Below, piece after piece: positions 19,497-29,165 of a DNA stretch of 64,000 bases. The notes under the pieces are model-generated. The model ran no database searches. It saw only the letters and a program-made list of their open reading frames with translations, and was not told where the DNA came from. Position 1 is the stretch's first letter, and every line of letters starts with the position of its first letter. Source of the DNA: Deltaproteobacteria bacterium (GTDB lineage Bacteria > Desulfobacterota > Desulfuromonadia > Geobacterales > DSM-12255); NCBI GenBank assembly GCA_021849045.1, contig JAJZTK010000003.1:1-64000 (forward strand). Direction: 5' to 3'. Both the position numbers and the translations under genes were made by a program.

Positions 19497-20476
19497 CTTT
19501 TTGAAGCCAAAAAATCTAGGATTTTCCTCAGAGGAAAAGTTATCTTCCAACTAGCTGATGACAATATTCTTTGATTGTCACTGAACACCTGCTGAAACAG
19601 CTCCTTTAGCTTTATTTTTTCATTATTCAATTCAATAAGTTCAGTATTTAGTCTGGCTATTTCACTTTCTGACGAAACGAGTCGTTCGTGTGTTACATGC
19701 AGATCGGCATGTAACTGAGCAATTGCTGCCCTGGATTCGAGTAGCTCTCTTATCAAGGTTACCAACTGTTCACGTGCTTCACCATGACCACCGCGCCGGT
19801 CAATAACCAATAATCCATCCGCATATGATTCGGCAGCACGGGCCGTTGTCTTGGCACAAGGGTGTACGAGTGTGGTCGATAGATTCTGGGAAATAGTTGC
19901 AAATCTGTATTTAGTTGCAATCGAAAGCCAGAGATCCGTGTCCATAGCAAGGTGCAAGGACTCATCAAGCGGCCCTGCCTGCGCCCATGCCATTTTTGTG
20001 AAAAAACAGGAAGGCTGCATGAAATACTGACCGAGAACAGACCGGCAAAGGCTCTCTATCGTCACGGGAAACGCTTCAATCAAAACAATATTCCCCGTCT
20101 CTTCATACACCATATCCCCGGCCCCGACCACCGCCCCGGCATCGGGATTGGCTGCAAAAGTTTCGCCTACAGTCTTGAGCGCTCCAGGATGGTACCAGTC
20201 ATCCGAATTCAACCACCCGAAGATCTCCCCGGTCGCCCGTTCGAACCCCTTGTTGATGCCATGGCTCTGCCCCCGGTCCGGCTCGCTCACCCAGTAGGCC
20301 AGATGCTGCTCGTACTTCCTGATGATCTCCACCGACTCGTCCGTACTGCCACCGTCGATGATGATGTACTCCAGGTTCGGGTACCCCTGCTCGATGACCG
20401 ACAGAATGGTCTTTTCCAGATACTTCCCCTGGTTGTAGGAGGGGGTGACGATGGAGATCTTGGGGAGGGCGGTCAT
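19493..20476 (-). CDS. Glycosyltransferase family 2 (tandem paralog of the downstream gene)
   Basis: ALPKISIVTPSYNQGKYLEKTILSVIEQGYPNLEYIIIDGGSTDES; shares AKTTARAAESYADG and MQPSCFFT blocks with 18663-19496. Confidence 0.92.
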   Translation of the reverse strand: MTALPKISIVTPSYNQGKYLEKTILSVIEQGYPNLEYIIIDGGSTDESVEIIRKYEQHLAYWVSEPDRGQSHGINKGFERATGEIFGWLNSDDWYHPGALKTVGETFAANPDAGAVVGAGDMVYEETGNIVLIEAFPVTIESLCRSVLGQYFMQPSCFFTKMAWAQAGPLDESLHLAMDTDLWLSIATKYRFATISQNLSTTLVHPCAKTTARAAESYADGLLVIDRRGGHGEAREQLVTLIRELLESRAAIAQLHADLHVTHERLVSSESEIARLNTELIELNNEKIKLKELFQQVFSDNQRILSSASWKITFPLRKILDFLASKR

Positions 20477-20928
20477 TTTCCGCTCCGCAAAGGGGAAACA
20501 TCAAATGGACTGCTTATCCGTAAGCTTTTTTCAATTACCAGTCCAGCCTGCATATCCTCCGAATACAAGTGAGAACATCCACGCTCTCGCGCCGCAGCAA
20601 CAATCAAACTGTCCCAAAAGGAAAAATTGTAAGCATCACGCAGAATATTTGCCTTTTCATACGTGGACCGCTGCAGAGGCACAACATCGGCAAGCTTCAT
20701 GATTCCATCAAACACCTTCGACCGTATATCTGCTTCAGCAACCTGATATTTCCTTAAGAGTAACCAATGAAATTCGTTCAGTACCTGGACTGAAACAACT
20801 ATACTTGACTTCCGTGACGTATCTTCCAGGAACTTTAGAGCGATCCGTCTTTTGTCAATATCGCTTTGGGATTCCAGGAACGCATAGATCCACACATTGC
20901 TATCGACAAATACTTCAGATCTCTGCAT
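20473..20928 (-). CDS. PIN-domain toxin (VapC-like)
   Basis: SEVFVDSNVWIYAFLE...NFSFWDSLIVAAARERGCSHLYSEDMQ acidic PIN motifs. Confidence 0.82.
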   Translation of the reverse strand: MQRSEVFVDSNVWIYAFLESQSDIDKRRIALKFLEDTSRKSSIVVSVQVLNEFHWLLLRKYQVAEADIRSKVFDGIMKLADVVPLQRSTYEKANILRDAYNFSFWDSLIVAAARERGCSHLYSEDMQAGLVIEKSLRISSPFDVSPLRSGK

Positions 20929-21121
20929 AGATATCCTCGCGAGCGACCTTGACATAACTGTCGACTTTCAACGGCTCGTAAAATGCCTGGGGCAACACTT
21001 CACCCCGCCTCCTTCTTGCCCGACGAGACTTTGCCTTGAGAAAATCAAAAAAGTCCAGCAACTCGCGTTGTGCTTCTGCAGTAAGTACTGAAACATCAAT
21101 AAATTGCTTTGCCGCTCGCAT
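20915..21121 (-). CDS. Putative antitoxin of PIN-domain toxin
   Basis: 68-aa ORF overlapping the toxin 5' end: VSVLTAEAQRELLDFFDFLKAKSRR. Confidence 0.6.
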   Translation of the reverse strand: MRAAKQFIDVSVLTAEAQRELLDFFDFLKAKSRRARRRRGEVLPQAFYEPLKVDSYVKVAREDIYAEI

Positions 21122-21261
21122 AATAACCTCCTCGGGACGAGTATCTTCTCCTAACAGGAAGTGCTAAATAACAGCTTACACCAGTCGGAACTTTGCAATC
21201 AATACGTGGTGCGATGTGCCGGAAGTATACGGTTACTTTCTGAAAATACCGGGCGCACGGT

Positions 21262-21345
21262 CGCCCTTTCGAATCCCTTGTTGATGGCGTGGCTCTGCCC
21301 CCGGTCCGTTCACTCACCCAGCAGGCCAGCTGTTTTGTACTTCCA
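21262..21345 (-). pseudogene. Remnant fragment of a GT2 gene (frameshifted)
   Basis: Minus strand ctggcctgctgggtgagtgaacggaccgggggcagagccacgccatcaacaagggattcgaaagggcgacc aligns to LAYWVSEPDRGQSHGINKGFERAT of gene 19493-20476 with a 1-nt deletion. Confidence 0.75.
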
Positions 21346-21393
21346 ATTGATGAACAAGACAGACTTTGCGTTGGCGCCTGCGTAAAACGGGCA

Positions 21394-21807
21394 TCACTCA
21401 AAAACCGCCACCCCGAGTGTCCGGAGCTCTTTTGCAAACCTCTCGTCAAACGTCACCACCTGGACACCTCGCATTGCCTTGCCTACAACCGCCACAACCG
21501 CATCGCCGAAGTCGGCAACCTGGTCCGGCCAGAGTTGAAAAAGCACCGTACAGTCAACGTCCCGGCAAATTTCCACTCCCGGCAGATGCATGAATTCCTG
21601 GGCGATGGCCCTGATAGTGCTTTTCGGTACCTTGTAGACCCGTTCCAGAACAAACACGAACTCGCTCAACACGTGCAGAGGGCAGATGATCCGGCATTTC
21701 ATGGCAGCGGCCGCTTCAAACAGTGGTGCAACAAACTCCTGCTGTGTAGTATTCCGGTCCGTCACAAATGAGATCAGCGCGTTGGTATCAACAAGATAAC
21801 GCTTCAC
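21394..21807 (-). CDS. vapC: PIN-domain toxin (VapC-like)
   Basis: MKRYLVDTNALISFVTDRN...DFGDAVVAVVGKAMRGVQVVTFDERF. Confidence 0.85.
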   Translation of the reverse strand: MKRYLVDTNALISFVTDRNTTQQEFVAPLFEAAAAMKCRIICPLHVLSEFVFVLERVYKVPKSTIRAIAQEFMHLPGVEICRDVDCTVLFQLWPDQVADFGDAVVAVVGKAMRGVQVVTFDERFAKELRTLGVAVFE

Positions 21808-22037
21808 CGATATTTCTCCATTCGGGCATCCCGTGCCTGTTCGATATCGGCTTCAACATCTCCGCCACCAACCGCAACAGCTCCGCGGTATTGCAGGAAA
21901 CCCTTGTGGACAGGATAAACAACCACCTTATCCCGCTCAACGACCCACTCCAGCGCATCATGGACAGCCAACCCCAGCACTTCACGTACCCCCTTCGGGA
22001 TCGTCGTCTGATACTTTGCAGTAATCGTAGAATTCAT
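21804..22037 (-). CDS. vapB: AbrB-family antitoxin (VapB-like)
   Basis: MNSTITAKYQTTIPKGVREVLGLAVHDALEWVVERDKVVVYPV. Confidence 0.85.
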   Translation of the reverse strand: MNSTITAKYQTTIPKGVREVLGLAVHDALEWVVERDKVVVYPVHKGFLQYRGAVAVGGGDVEADIEQARDARMEKYR

Positions 22038-22056
22038 CACAGCCTCCAGAAACACA

Positions 22057-22090
22057 AATTCCTTACATTATCAGACTAATGTAAGGAATT
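22057..22090. promoter_or_regulatory. Palindromic operator upstream of vapBC
   Basis: aattccttacatta-tcagac-taatgtaaggaatt: perfect 14-bp inverted repeat, 6-nt spacer. Confidence 0.75.
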
Positions 22091-22135
22091 ACGTTCGTCA
22101 ACCCCCTTGCCCCCCACTCACCAACTCTACCGCCC

Positions 22136-22948
22136 CTACAAGACGTCCGCGAAGTGCGGCCGTAACCTCCGGAACACCACCGCGCCTACCACGAAGATGC
22201 AGCCGGTGACGGCCCAGTAGTAGAGGGTCAGCATGGGGTGACTCTGCCAGAACCAGGTGTGATAGATGAAGCTTTCCCGGTACCCTTCCACCAGGTAATA
22301 GACCGGGTTCAGCTTCACCAGGTTGAGGTACTTCATCGGAAGCATCTTGGCGGACCAGAAGATGGGGGTGACCCAGAAGGCGAACTGGAGGGCCATGGAG
22401 ACGATCTGTCCCATGTCGCGGAAGAAAAGCACAACCGAGGAGGTGAGCCAGGAGAGCCCGAGCAGGAGGACAATCGCCGCGAACAGGTAGTACAGGATCT
22501 GCAGAACATGAAGGGTGAGGGGTAAAGAGTAGAGCAGAAACATCACGACAATGACGACGACAAAAAAGAGATGGAGGACGAGTGCGGAGAGGATCTTGAC
22601 GATGGGGAGCATACCGACACTGAAGTTCATCTTCTTCAGCAGAAAGGCGTTGTCCAGGACGGCGGTGGTGGCACTTGCCAGGCATTCGCTGAAGAAGAAC
22701 CAGGGAATGATGCCGCAGAGCATCCAGAGCACGAAGGGGGTATTGCCCGCTGGCTGGGACTTGAACCCCACCTGGAAGACGAACCAGAGGATGACGATGT
22801 ACACCGTGGGATGAACGAAGGCCCAGAGTATCCCCAGGTAGGAGCCGAGATACTTGGTCTTGAAGTCGCGCTTGGCCAACTCCAGAATCATCTGGCGACG
22901 GGAGAGGAGTTCAGTGATAAAGGCAGAAAATATACGGATGAATGGCAT
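22136..22948 (-). CDS. wzm: ABC-2 type polysaccharide/O-antigen export permease
   Basis: LAKRDFKTKYLGSYLGILWAFVHPTVYIVILWFVFQVGF...LNPVYYLVEGYRESF. Confidence 0.9.
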   Translation of the reverse strand: MPFIRIFSAFITELLSRRQMILELAKRDFKTKYLGSYLGILWAFVHPTVYIVILWFVFQVGFKSQPAGNTPFVLWMLCGIIPWFFFSECLASATTAVLDNAFLLKKMNFSVGMLPIVKILSALVLHLFFVVVIVVMFLLYSLPLTLHVLQILYYLFAAIVLLLGLSWLTSSVVLFFRDMGQIVSMALQFAFWVTPIFWSAKMLPMKYLNLVKLNPVYYLVEGYRESFIYHTWFWQSHPMLTLYYWAVTGCIFVVGAVVFRRLRPHFADVL

Positions 22949-23002
22949 TGTGTTGAATATAGCCCGCGCCTCTAGCGGGAGTCAAGGCAGATTCCCCTCA
23001 AT

Positions 23003-23782
23003 TCACCCCACCCCCCAGCGCCGGTGCACGAACTCTTCTCCCATCCGGAAGAGCAGACGGTCGGTTATCAGGCCGATGCCGACAATGATCAGCATTGCCG
23101 CAACCACCAGGGCCATGTCGTGCAGTTCACGCCCGGTCATCAGGGTGGAACCGATGCCACTGGTCACATAGAGGAGTTCGGCAGCCATGAGAGACCGCCA
23201 GGCAAAGGTCCAGCCGAGCTTGGCGCCGGTCACGACGGAAGGAAACGATGCGGGAAACAGCACATAACGGTAGAAGCGCCAGCCGGTTGCCCCGAGGATC
23301 GGGGCCGCACGCAGGTAGAGGGTCGGGATCGTCCTGACCCCGTCACGCACGGTTAGCGTAACGGCCATGAGCGACCCCATGATGATGACAAACTGCATGG
23401 CCGCCTCGGAAAGGCCGAACCAGAGCACTGCCAGAGGCAGCCAGCAGATGCTCGGTAACGCCTGCAGCCCGATGGCCAGGCTCCCCACCGTGTCATCCAG
23501 CAGCCGGATCCTGCCGAGGAGCAGGCCAAGTGGGATGCCGATCGCGAGCGAAATGCCATAGCCGATACCGAGCCGCACCAGGCTGGCCAGCACGGCAGCC
23601 GGGAGGGTCCCGTCGCCGAAGCCGCTGGCAAGGGCCAGCACAACTTCCCTTGGTGCCGGAAAGATGATCTCATTCCAGATGCCGGCCGAGGACAGCCCCT
23701 GCCAGATGCAGATCAGGAGGAGCAGAAAAGCGGTACGGACAGCACCCCTCCGAAACCTGTCCCGCCGTTGATCACCGGCCAT
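23003..23782 (-). CDS. Sulfonate/nitrate/taurine-type ABC transporter permease
   Basis: Membrane ORF with permease loop in operon with ATPase and SBP; IWNEIIFPAPREVVLALAS...RFYRYVLFPASFPSVVTGAKLGWTFAWRSLMAAE. Confidence 0.88.
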   Translation of the reverse strand: MAGDQRRDRFRRGAVRTAFLLLLICIWQGLSSAGIWNEIIFPAPREVVLALASGFGDGTLPAAVLASLVRLGIGYGISLAIGIPLGLLLGRIRLLDDTVGSLAIGLQALPSICWLPLAVLWFGLSEAAMQFVIIMGSLMAVTLTVRDGVRTIPTLYLRAAPILGATGWRFYRYVLFPASFPSVVTGAKLGWTFAWRSLMAAELLYVTSGIGSTLMTGRELHDMALVVAAMLIIVGIGLITDRLLFRMGEEFVHRRWGVG

Positions 23783-24557
23783 CGCCGCCTCCGTCCTCCG
23801 CCCCCCGGAGCACTTCGCGGCGCAGATCGTCGCGGATCTTTGATGCGATCGTCACCACCTCCAGGTCCTCCAGGTAGCGGTTACGGGGGAGGTCGATCGG
23901 GTACTCCCGCAGGATGCCGCCACCCTGTGCCGCCATCAGGATCACCCGCGTACCGAGCCGCACAGCCTCCCGCACGTTGTGGGTGACGAACACGATGGTC
24001 TTGCCGGTCGCCTGCCAGACCTCCTCCACCGCCTCGTGGAGCATGTCCCTGGTCTGGGCGTCCAGGGCGGCAAATGGCTCGTCCATGAGCAGGACATCGG
24101 GATCCATGGCCAAAGCCCGGGCCAGGGCCACCCGCTGCTTCATCCCGCCGGAGAGCTCGGTCACCCAGGCATTGGCGAACCGGGCCAGATGCACCGTCTC
24201 CAGCAGTTCCATCCCTTTCGCATGCTGGACAGCCGGTTCGACGCCCGCCATTCTGAGTCCGAAGACCACGTTCTGGAAGACGTTGAGCCAGGGATAGAGC
24301 GCCGGCTCCTGAAAGATCACGAACCGGGATGGGGACGGGCCACTGACCCGCACGTCGTTCACCAGCACCTCGCCGCCGGTCGGGGCCTCGAACCCGGCAA
24401 TGACATTCAACAGGGTCGTCTTGCCGCACCCCGACGGGCCGACGACGCAGAGAAACTCACCGCGGTTGATGGTGAGATCCACGTCGGTCAGCCCGTGGAC
24501 CGGGCCGGACTGGCCTTGATAGGTCTTGGCTACCCGTTTCAGTTCGACCAGAGCCAT
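23772..24557 (-). CDS. Sulfonate/nitrate/taurine-type ABC transporter ATP-binding protein
   Basis: Walker [18 protein letters not shown] signature, [11 protein letters not shown]. Confidence 0.92.
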   Translation of the reverse strand: MALVELKRVAKTYQGQSGPVHGLTDVDLTINRGEFLCVVGPSGCGKTTLLNVIAGFEAPTGGEVLVNDVRVSGPSPSRFVIFQEPALYPWLNVFQNVVFGLRMAGVEPAVQHAKGMELLETVHLARFANAWVTELSGGMKQRVALARALAMDPDVLLMDEPFAALDAQTRDMLHEAVEEVWQATGKTIVFVTHNVREAVRLGTRVILMAAQGGGILREYPIDLPRNRYLEDLEVVTIASKIRDDLRREVLRGAEDGGGDGR

Positions 24558-24562
24558 GAAGG

Positions 24563-25582
24563 TTAATTCCCGCGGACCGCGGGAAGCGACCGCGCTTTCA
24601 GGAGTTCGTTGAGGAGGGTCACATCCACCACCCCCCGGAGCCCCACGCTAAGGTTGGTCCCACGGGGGAGGTAGCCAAGTTCGAGTGCCCAGCGGGCGGA
24701 AGTGGCAAGCGGTCCGGCCAGCGGGTCATGGGTAATCTGCACACGACCGAGCGCCTCGGTCAGGGTCTGAGGCGGGAGCGGCCTGCCTGCCAGCCGGGCA
24801 AGCTGCTCGTTCAGCTTCTTTCCGGCCTCTGCGGGATGCCCGTTGATCCAGGCCGTCACCTCCAGGTGGGCATCGAGAAAACGCCGGACCTGTTCCCGGT
24901 TCCGCTCGTAAAACGCCTTGCGCACCACGACCACGGCCGTCGGAAACCTGTTGTCGGGCCAGAGGGAGCGTTCGTCGAGAAAGATCCGCCCCCCTCCCTC
25001 CCTGATGAGCCTCGTCACCCAGGGTTCCGGGACCCAGGCGCCGGCAAGTTTCCCCTGCCGGAAGAGCATGAGGATGTCGGCATTTTTGATCGGCGCCACC
25101 TGGACGTCTTTTCCCGGCACCAGTCCGCTATTCTTCAGCCAGCGCCGCAACGCCACGTCCTGGGTGTTGCCGAGTTCGGGCGAGGCGATCCGTTTTCCCC
25201 TGAAATCCTGCGGCCGGCTCACGGAAGAGGTAGCCGGTACCACCAGGGCCGCGCCGCCGCTGGCTGCGCCGGCAATGACCCGCAGCGCCCTGCCTTTGGA
25301 ACGGAGAAACAGGTTGACCGCCGGGTTCGGCCCCACATAGGCGATGTCCAGCTGACCGGCAATCAGGGCCTCCATGGCGGTCGGCCCGGCGTTGAAGACC
25401 TTCCACTCCACTGGGCTCCCCAACCGTTGATCGAACGTGCCGTTGGCCCGCCCGACCAGGGCCTGGGCATGGGTGATGTTCGGGAAATGGCCAATCCGCA
25501 CCGGTTCGGCGGCAGATGCCATGCAAGTGACGATGAAAAACACCAGAATCAGCGGCACAGCCTTCAGCCATGATGCGAGCAT
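24563..25582 (-). CDS. Sulfonate/nitrate/taurine-type ABC transporter substrate-binding protein
   Basis: Signal peptide MLASWLKAVPLILVFFIVTCMASAAE then PVRIGHFPNITHAQALVG...GPTAMEALIAGQLDIAYVGPNPAVN; ORF-track N-terminal extension is non-coding repeat. Confidence 0.88.
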   Translation of the reverse strand: MLASWLKAVPLILVFFIVTCMASAAEPVRIGHFPNITHAQALVGRANGTFDQRLGSPVEWKVFNAGPTAMEALIAGQLDIAYVGPNPAVNLFLRSKGRALRVIAGAASGGAALVVPATSSVSRPQDFRGKRIASPELGNTQDVALRRWLKNSGLVPGKDVQVAPIKNADILMLFRQGKLAGAWVPEPWVTRLIREGGGRIFLDERSLWPDNRFPTAVVVVRKAFYERNREQVRRFLDAHLEVTAWINGHPAEAGKKLNEQLARLAGRPLPPQTLTEALGRVQITHDPLAGPLATSARWALELGYLPRGTNLSVGLRGVVDVTLLNELLKARSLPAVRGN

Positions 25583-25592
25583 CCACCGAACC

Positions 25593-25775
25593 CGTGAGGG
25601 TCGGGCGTCTCGTGGAGCGACTGTGCCCGAGCGCCAGTCGCTGTAGGCGAAATGAAGCAGAGCCGGCCCATCGTGTCTGAGCCCGTCAGGGCGAGTTGAT
25701 GGGCCGGCGCGGAATGAGCCGTACAGCGGCGGTACGAGTGGCACTCGGAGCGCAGCGGGACGCCCGACCCTCACG
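25593..25775. repeat. Nested inverted-repeat (cloverleaf-like) element
   Basis: 17-bp perfect terminal IR cgtgagggtcgggcgtc / gacgcccgaccctcacg enclosing hairpins agcgactg/cagtcgct (25616-25642) and gccggcccatc/gatgggccggc (25662-25708). Confidence 0.85.
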
Positions 25776-25793
25776 AGCGTACGCAGCAGCAGA

Positions 25794-27677
25794 TCACCCA
25801 TGAAGAACCCCCTCCAGCCGTTGCAGCAGCAGGGCAACACCCTGCTCCACCGAGTGCGTCTCCGTATCGATCGTCAGTTCCGGCTGTTCCGGCGGCTCGT
25901 AGGGCGCGGATATGCCGGTAAAGCCGGGCAGTTCACCGGTACGGGCCTTACGGTAGAGCCCCTTGGGGTCCCGGCGCTCGCACTCGGCAATGCTCGTGCT
26001 GAGAAAGGTCTCCACGAACCGCTCCGGGCCGATGATCTGTCGCGCCATCTCCCTATCCTCCCGGAACGGGGAGATGAACGAGGTGATCACGATGAGGCCC
26101 GCCTCGTTCATCAGCCGCGCCACCTCCGCAACCCGCCGAATGTTTTCCGCCCGGTCGCGCGGCGAAAAGCCGAGGTTGCGGTTGAGCCCGTGCCGCACAT
26201 TGTCGCCGTCCAGCACGAAGCAGGGGTGGCCCGCCTCGATCAGCTGCCGCTCCAGGGCAAAGGCCAGGGTCGACTTCCCGGCACCGCTGAGTCCCGTGAG
26301 CCAGAGGGTGATCGGGCGCTGCCTGAGCACTGACTCCCTGAGCGCCGGCGTCACCTGCCCTTCGTGCCAGACCACGGTGCGGAGGGGAGGAACGGACCGC
26401 TCCGTCTTCAGTTCCGCATCGTAATCGGTCCGGTCGACGATGGTGGCGGCCCCCAGGGTATCCCCGGTGGAGACGGACACTACGATGAAGGCGCCAAGCG
26501 CCCGGTTCTTCCGGTACTCGTCGGCAAAGAGCGGTCGATTGAGGGAGAAACGCGCCCGGCCGATATCGTTAAGAGACAGGCAGTCCATTTCCTCTCTCCG
26601 TAGGCTGTTGGGGTCGACCCGGTAATGGATCGCTTCGCAGCGCCCCTTCACCCAGGTAGTGGCCTGTTTGATCCAGTAGACCTCACCCGGCTGCAGCGGC
26701 TCGTCGCCGGTCCAGACCAGCATCGCCTCCAACTCCCGCCGCTCCGGCGGCACATTGCCGGGATGGACCAGGATATCCCCCCGGCCCACATCCAGATCAT
26801 CCTCCAGGGTCACGGTCACCGACTCTCCCGCTACCGCACGGGAGGCGGAGTTCATGCCGACGCCGACCGTTGCGATACGGGTGCGGAAGCCGGAGGGAAG
26901 GACCATCACCTCGTCGCCGGCGCGGAGCACCCCCGAGGCGACCCGGCCGCCGACTCCGCGGAAACTGCCGGAGAGATGGATCACCCGCTGGACCGGCAGG
27001 CGGAAGTCGATCAGGTTCCGGTCACCGGCTACGTACACCTCCTCCAGATGTGAGAGAAGCGGGGGACCGGCATACCAGGGCATGTTCCCCCCCTTGTGCA
27101 CCAGGTTCTCGCCGCTCACGGCACAGACCGGGATGAACTGAAGATTGGCCAGCCCCAGCCGGACGGCGAACTCCCGGTATTCTTCCTCGATCTCCCGGAA
27201 ACGCTCCTCGCCATAGCCAACCAGGTCCATCTTGTTGATCGCCACCACGAAACGGGGTATCCCCATGAGGGCACCGATGAAGGCATGGCGTTTGGACTGG
27301 GTGGAGACGCCGAGCTTCGCGTCGATGAGCAGCACGGCCAGATCGGCCTGGGAAGCGGCTGTGGCCATGTTCCGCGTGTACTGCTCGTGGCCCGGCGCAT
27401 CGGCGATGATGAAGCGGCGGCGGGCGGTGGCAAAATAGCGGTAGGCCACGTCAATGGTGATTCCCTGCTCGCGCTCGGCCCGCAGGCCGTCGGTCAGGAG
27501 CGAGAAATCGAGCTCAGCGTCCAGGTCGGCGCCGGGCCGCCGGAGGGAGGCCACGTGGTCGTCGTACAGGGCACCGGCGTCGTACAACAGCCGCCCGATC
27601 AGGGTCGACTTGCCGTCGTCCACGCTGCCGGCGGTGAGAAAGCGGAGGATACCCTGGTCATGAGTCTGCGCAGCCAT
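25794..27677 (-). CDS. cysNC: Bifunctional sulfate adenylyltransferase subunit 1 / adenylylsulfate kinase (CysN-CysC fusion, NodQ-like)
   Basis: RFLTAGSVDDGKSTLIGRLLYD GTPase N-terminus; LWLTGLSGAGKSTLAFALERQL...LDGDNVRHGLNRNLGFSPRDRAENIRRVAEVA APS kinase C-terminus. Confidence 0.95.
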   Translation of the reverse strand: MAAQTHDQGILRFLTAGSVDDGKSTLIGRLLYDAGALYDDHVASLRRPGADLDAELDFSLLTDGLRAEREQGITIDVAYRYFATARRRFIIADAPGHEQYTRNMATAASQADLAVLLIDAKLGVSTQSKRHAFIGALMGIPRFVVAINKMDLVGYGEERFREIEEEYREFAVRLGLANLQFIPVCAVSGENLVHKGGNMPWYAGPPLLSHLEEVYVAGDRNLIDFRLPVQRVIHLSGSFRGVGGRVASGVLRAGDEVMVLPSGFRTRIATVGVGMNSASRAVAGESVTVTLEDDLDVGRGDILVHPGNVPPERRELEAMLVWTGDEPLQPGEVYWIKQATTWVKGRCEAIHYRVDPNSLRREEMDCLSLNDIGRARFSLNRPLFADEYRKNRALGAFIVVSVSTGDTLGAATIVDRTDYDAELKTERSVPPLRTVVWHEGQVTPALRESVLRQRPITLWLTGLSGAGKSTLAFALERQLIEAGHPCFVLDGDNVRHGLNRNLGFSPRDRAENIRRVAEVARLMNEAGLIVITSFISPFREDREMARQIIGPERFVETFLSTSIAECERRDPKGLYRKARTGELPGFTGISAPYEPPEQPELTIDTETHSVEQGVALLLQRLEGVLHG

Positions 27678-28588
27678 CAGAAGTACCCCTCCCGCTTTTT
27701 CCTCTCCATGGAGCCGTCCCGGTCGTGGTCGATGACCCGGGTCGTCCGCTCGGACAGGCGCACCTCTTCCAGCTCCCCGATGATCTCCTCGACGGTGGCG
27801 GCCGTCGAAGCCACGGCCCCGGTGCAGGGGTAGCAGCCCAGGGTGCGGAACCGGCAGAGCCGCGTCTCCTTCCGTTCACCGGGGTTGAGCCGGGTACCTT
27901 CCCCTATCGGGATCAACTGCCCGGACCGCTCCACCACCTCCCTCTCGGCGGCGAAATAGAGGGGGACCACCTCGATCCGTTCACGGGCGATATAGCGCCA
28001 GACATCCAGCTCGGTCCAGTTGGAGAGGGGAAAGACCCGCATGCTCTCCCCGGTCTGCAGGCGGGTATTGTAAAGCTGCCAGAACTCGGGCCGCTGGCGC
28101 CGCGGGTCCCACTGGCCGTGGCTGTCGCGAAACGAAAAGACCCGTTCCTTGGCCCGTGAACGCTCCTCTTCCCGTCTGGCCCCCCCCATGACCATGTCGT
28201 ATCCACCATCCCGCAGGGCATCAAGCAGGGCCTGGGTCTTCAGGAGCCCGCAGCAGCGGACCGTCCCCATCTCCCACGGGTTGGTCCCTTCCGCCAATGC
28301 CTGGAGGTTTGTGTGGACCCGGAGATCGAAGCCGATCTCCCGCGCCATCCGGTCGCGAAAGGCGATCATTTCCGGGAACTTGAGGGAGGTGTCAACATGG
28401 AGGAGCGGAAAGGGGATCGGGGCGGGGTGAAAGGCCTTACGGGCCAGGTGGAGCATGACCGACGAGTCCTTGCCGATGGAGTACATCATCACCGGCCGCT
28501 CGGCCTCGGCAGCCACCTCGCGGATGATCTGGATCGCCTCGGCCTCCAGTTCGTCGAGGAGGGTCAACGTAAGTCGTTCGTTCAACAC
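27677..28588 (-). CDS. cysD: Sulfate adenylyltransferase subunit 2
   Basis: [43 protein letters not shown]; probable GTG start at 28588 preceded by gaaggga; ORF extension to 29026 is not CysD-like. Confidence 0.93.
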   Translation of the reverse strand: MLNERLTLTLLDELEAEAIQIIREVAAEAERPVMMYSIGKDSSVMLHLARKAFHPAPIPFPLLHVDTSLKFPEMIAFRDRMAREIGFDLRVHTNLQALAEGTNPWEMGTVRCCGLLKTQALLDALRDGGYDMVMGGARREEERSRAKERVFSFRDSHGQWDPRRQRPEFWQLYNTRLQTGESMRVFPLSNWTELDVWRYIARERIEVVPLYFAAEREVVERSGQLIPIGEGTRLNPGERKETRLCRFRTLGCYPCTGAVASTAATVEEIIGELEEVRLSERTTRVIDHDRDGSMERKKREGYF

Positions 28589-28754
28589 GGCTCCCTTCGT
28601 CGTGCAATTGGTGAAATACATACCGCTTGAATTGACGCCGAATCGTGCAGGTGGTCGAAGTTGGAAGGCCTGAAACCGTTCAAAAGGGTCCTCGTGCAAC
28701 ATCGGCAGCTGGTCGATTGCCAATGCATGGCAGTCATCTCCATGGTTGAACCGG

Positions 28755-29165
28755 TTATGGTTCCTTTCTGGCGATGTTTTTGAGCCGCGAAACATGTTTC
28801 CGATCAAAAGAGAAGAGTTCCGTGATCCCTTTGTGCTCCATGACGGCGGCGATGTACCCATCGATAAAGTCGATATTTGCAGAGGAGTAGAGCTCAACCG
28901 CACGGGCAACAAGTGCGCTGTTGAATACCTCCAGACCTGGTGTCGCGAGAATGCCGCGTACCAATGGAGCGATATCCGCGTTCCTGAGTGAATATCCGGA
29001 CTCCAGAACCCAAACAACTTCGGCAATAACCATCTCTGCGGTCACCAATCTGATCCTGCCATTGGCAGCCTCATCGAGCAACTTTTCAACTCTGTCGGCT
29101 TTCACCGGATCATCATTGGTCAAATAGCGAATGAACAGGTTGGTGTCGACAAAGCAGATGTTCAT
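28755..29165 (-). CDS. vapC: PIN-domain toxin (VapC-like)
   Basis: [33 protein letters not shown]...[32 protein letters not shown]. Confidence 0.88.
   Translation of the reverse strand: MNICFVDTNLFIRYLTNDDPVKADRVEKLLDEAANGRIRLVTAEMVIAEVVWVLESGYSLRNADIAPLVRGILATPGLEVFNSALVARAVELYSSANIDFIDGYIAAVMEHKGITELFSFDRKHVSRLKNIARKEP

Noticed and set aside
21096-21449. 117-aa minus-strand ORF between TA loci as a real gene
   Set aside because: Contains the frameshifted GT2 remnant; no coherent domain and overlaps flanking genes.
25583-25840. N-terminal extension of the substrate-binding protein ORF
   Set aside because: Runs through the palindromic element and into cysNC; a normal signal peptide starts at 25582.
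28589-29026. N-terminal extension of the cysD ORF (449 aa)
   Set aside because: CysD homology begins at about 28588; the extension overlaps the vapC gene and has non-protein-like composition.
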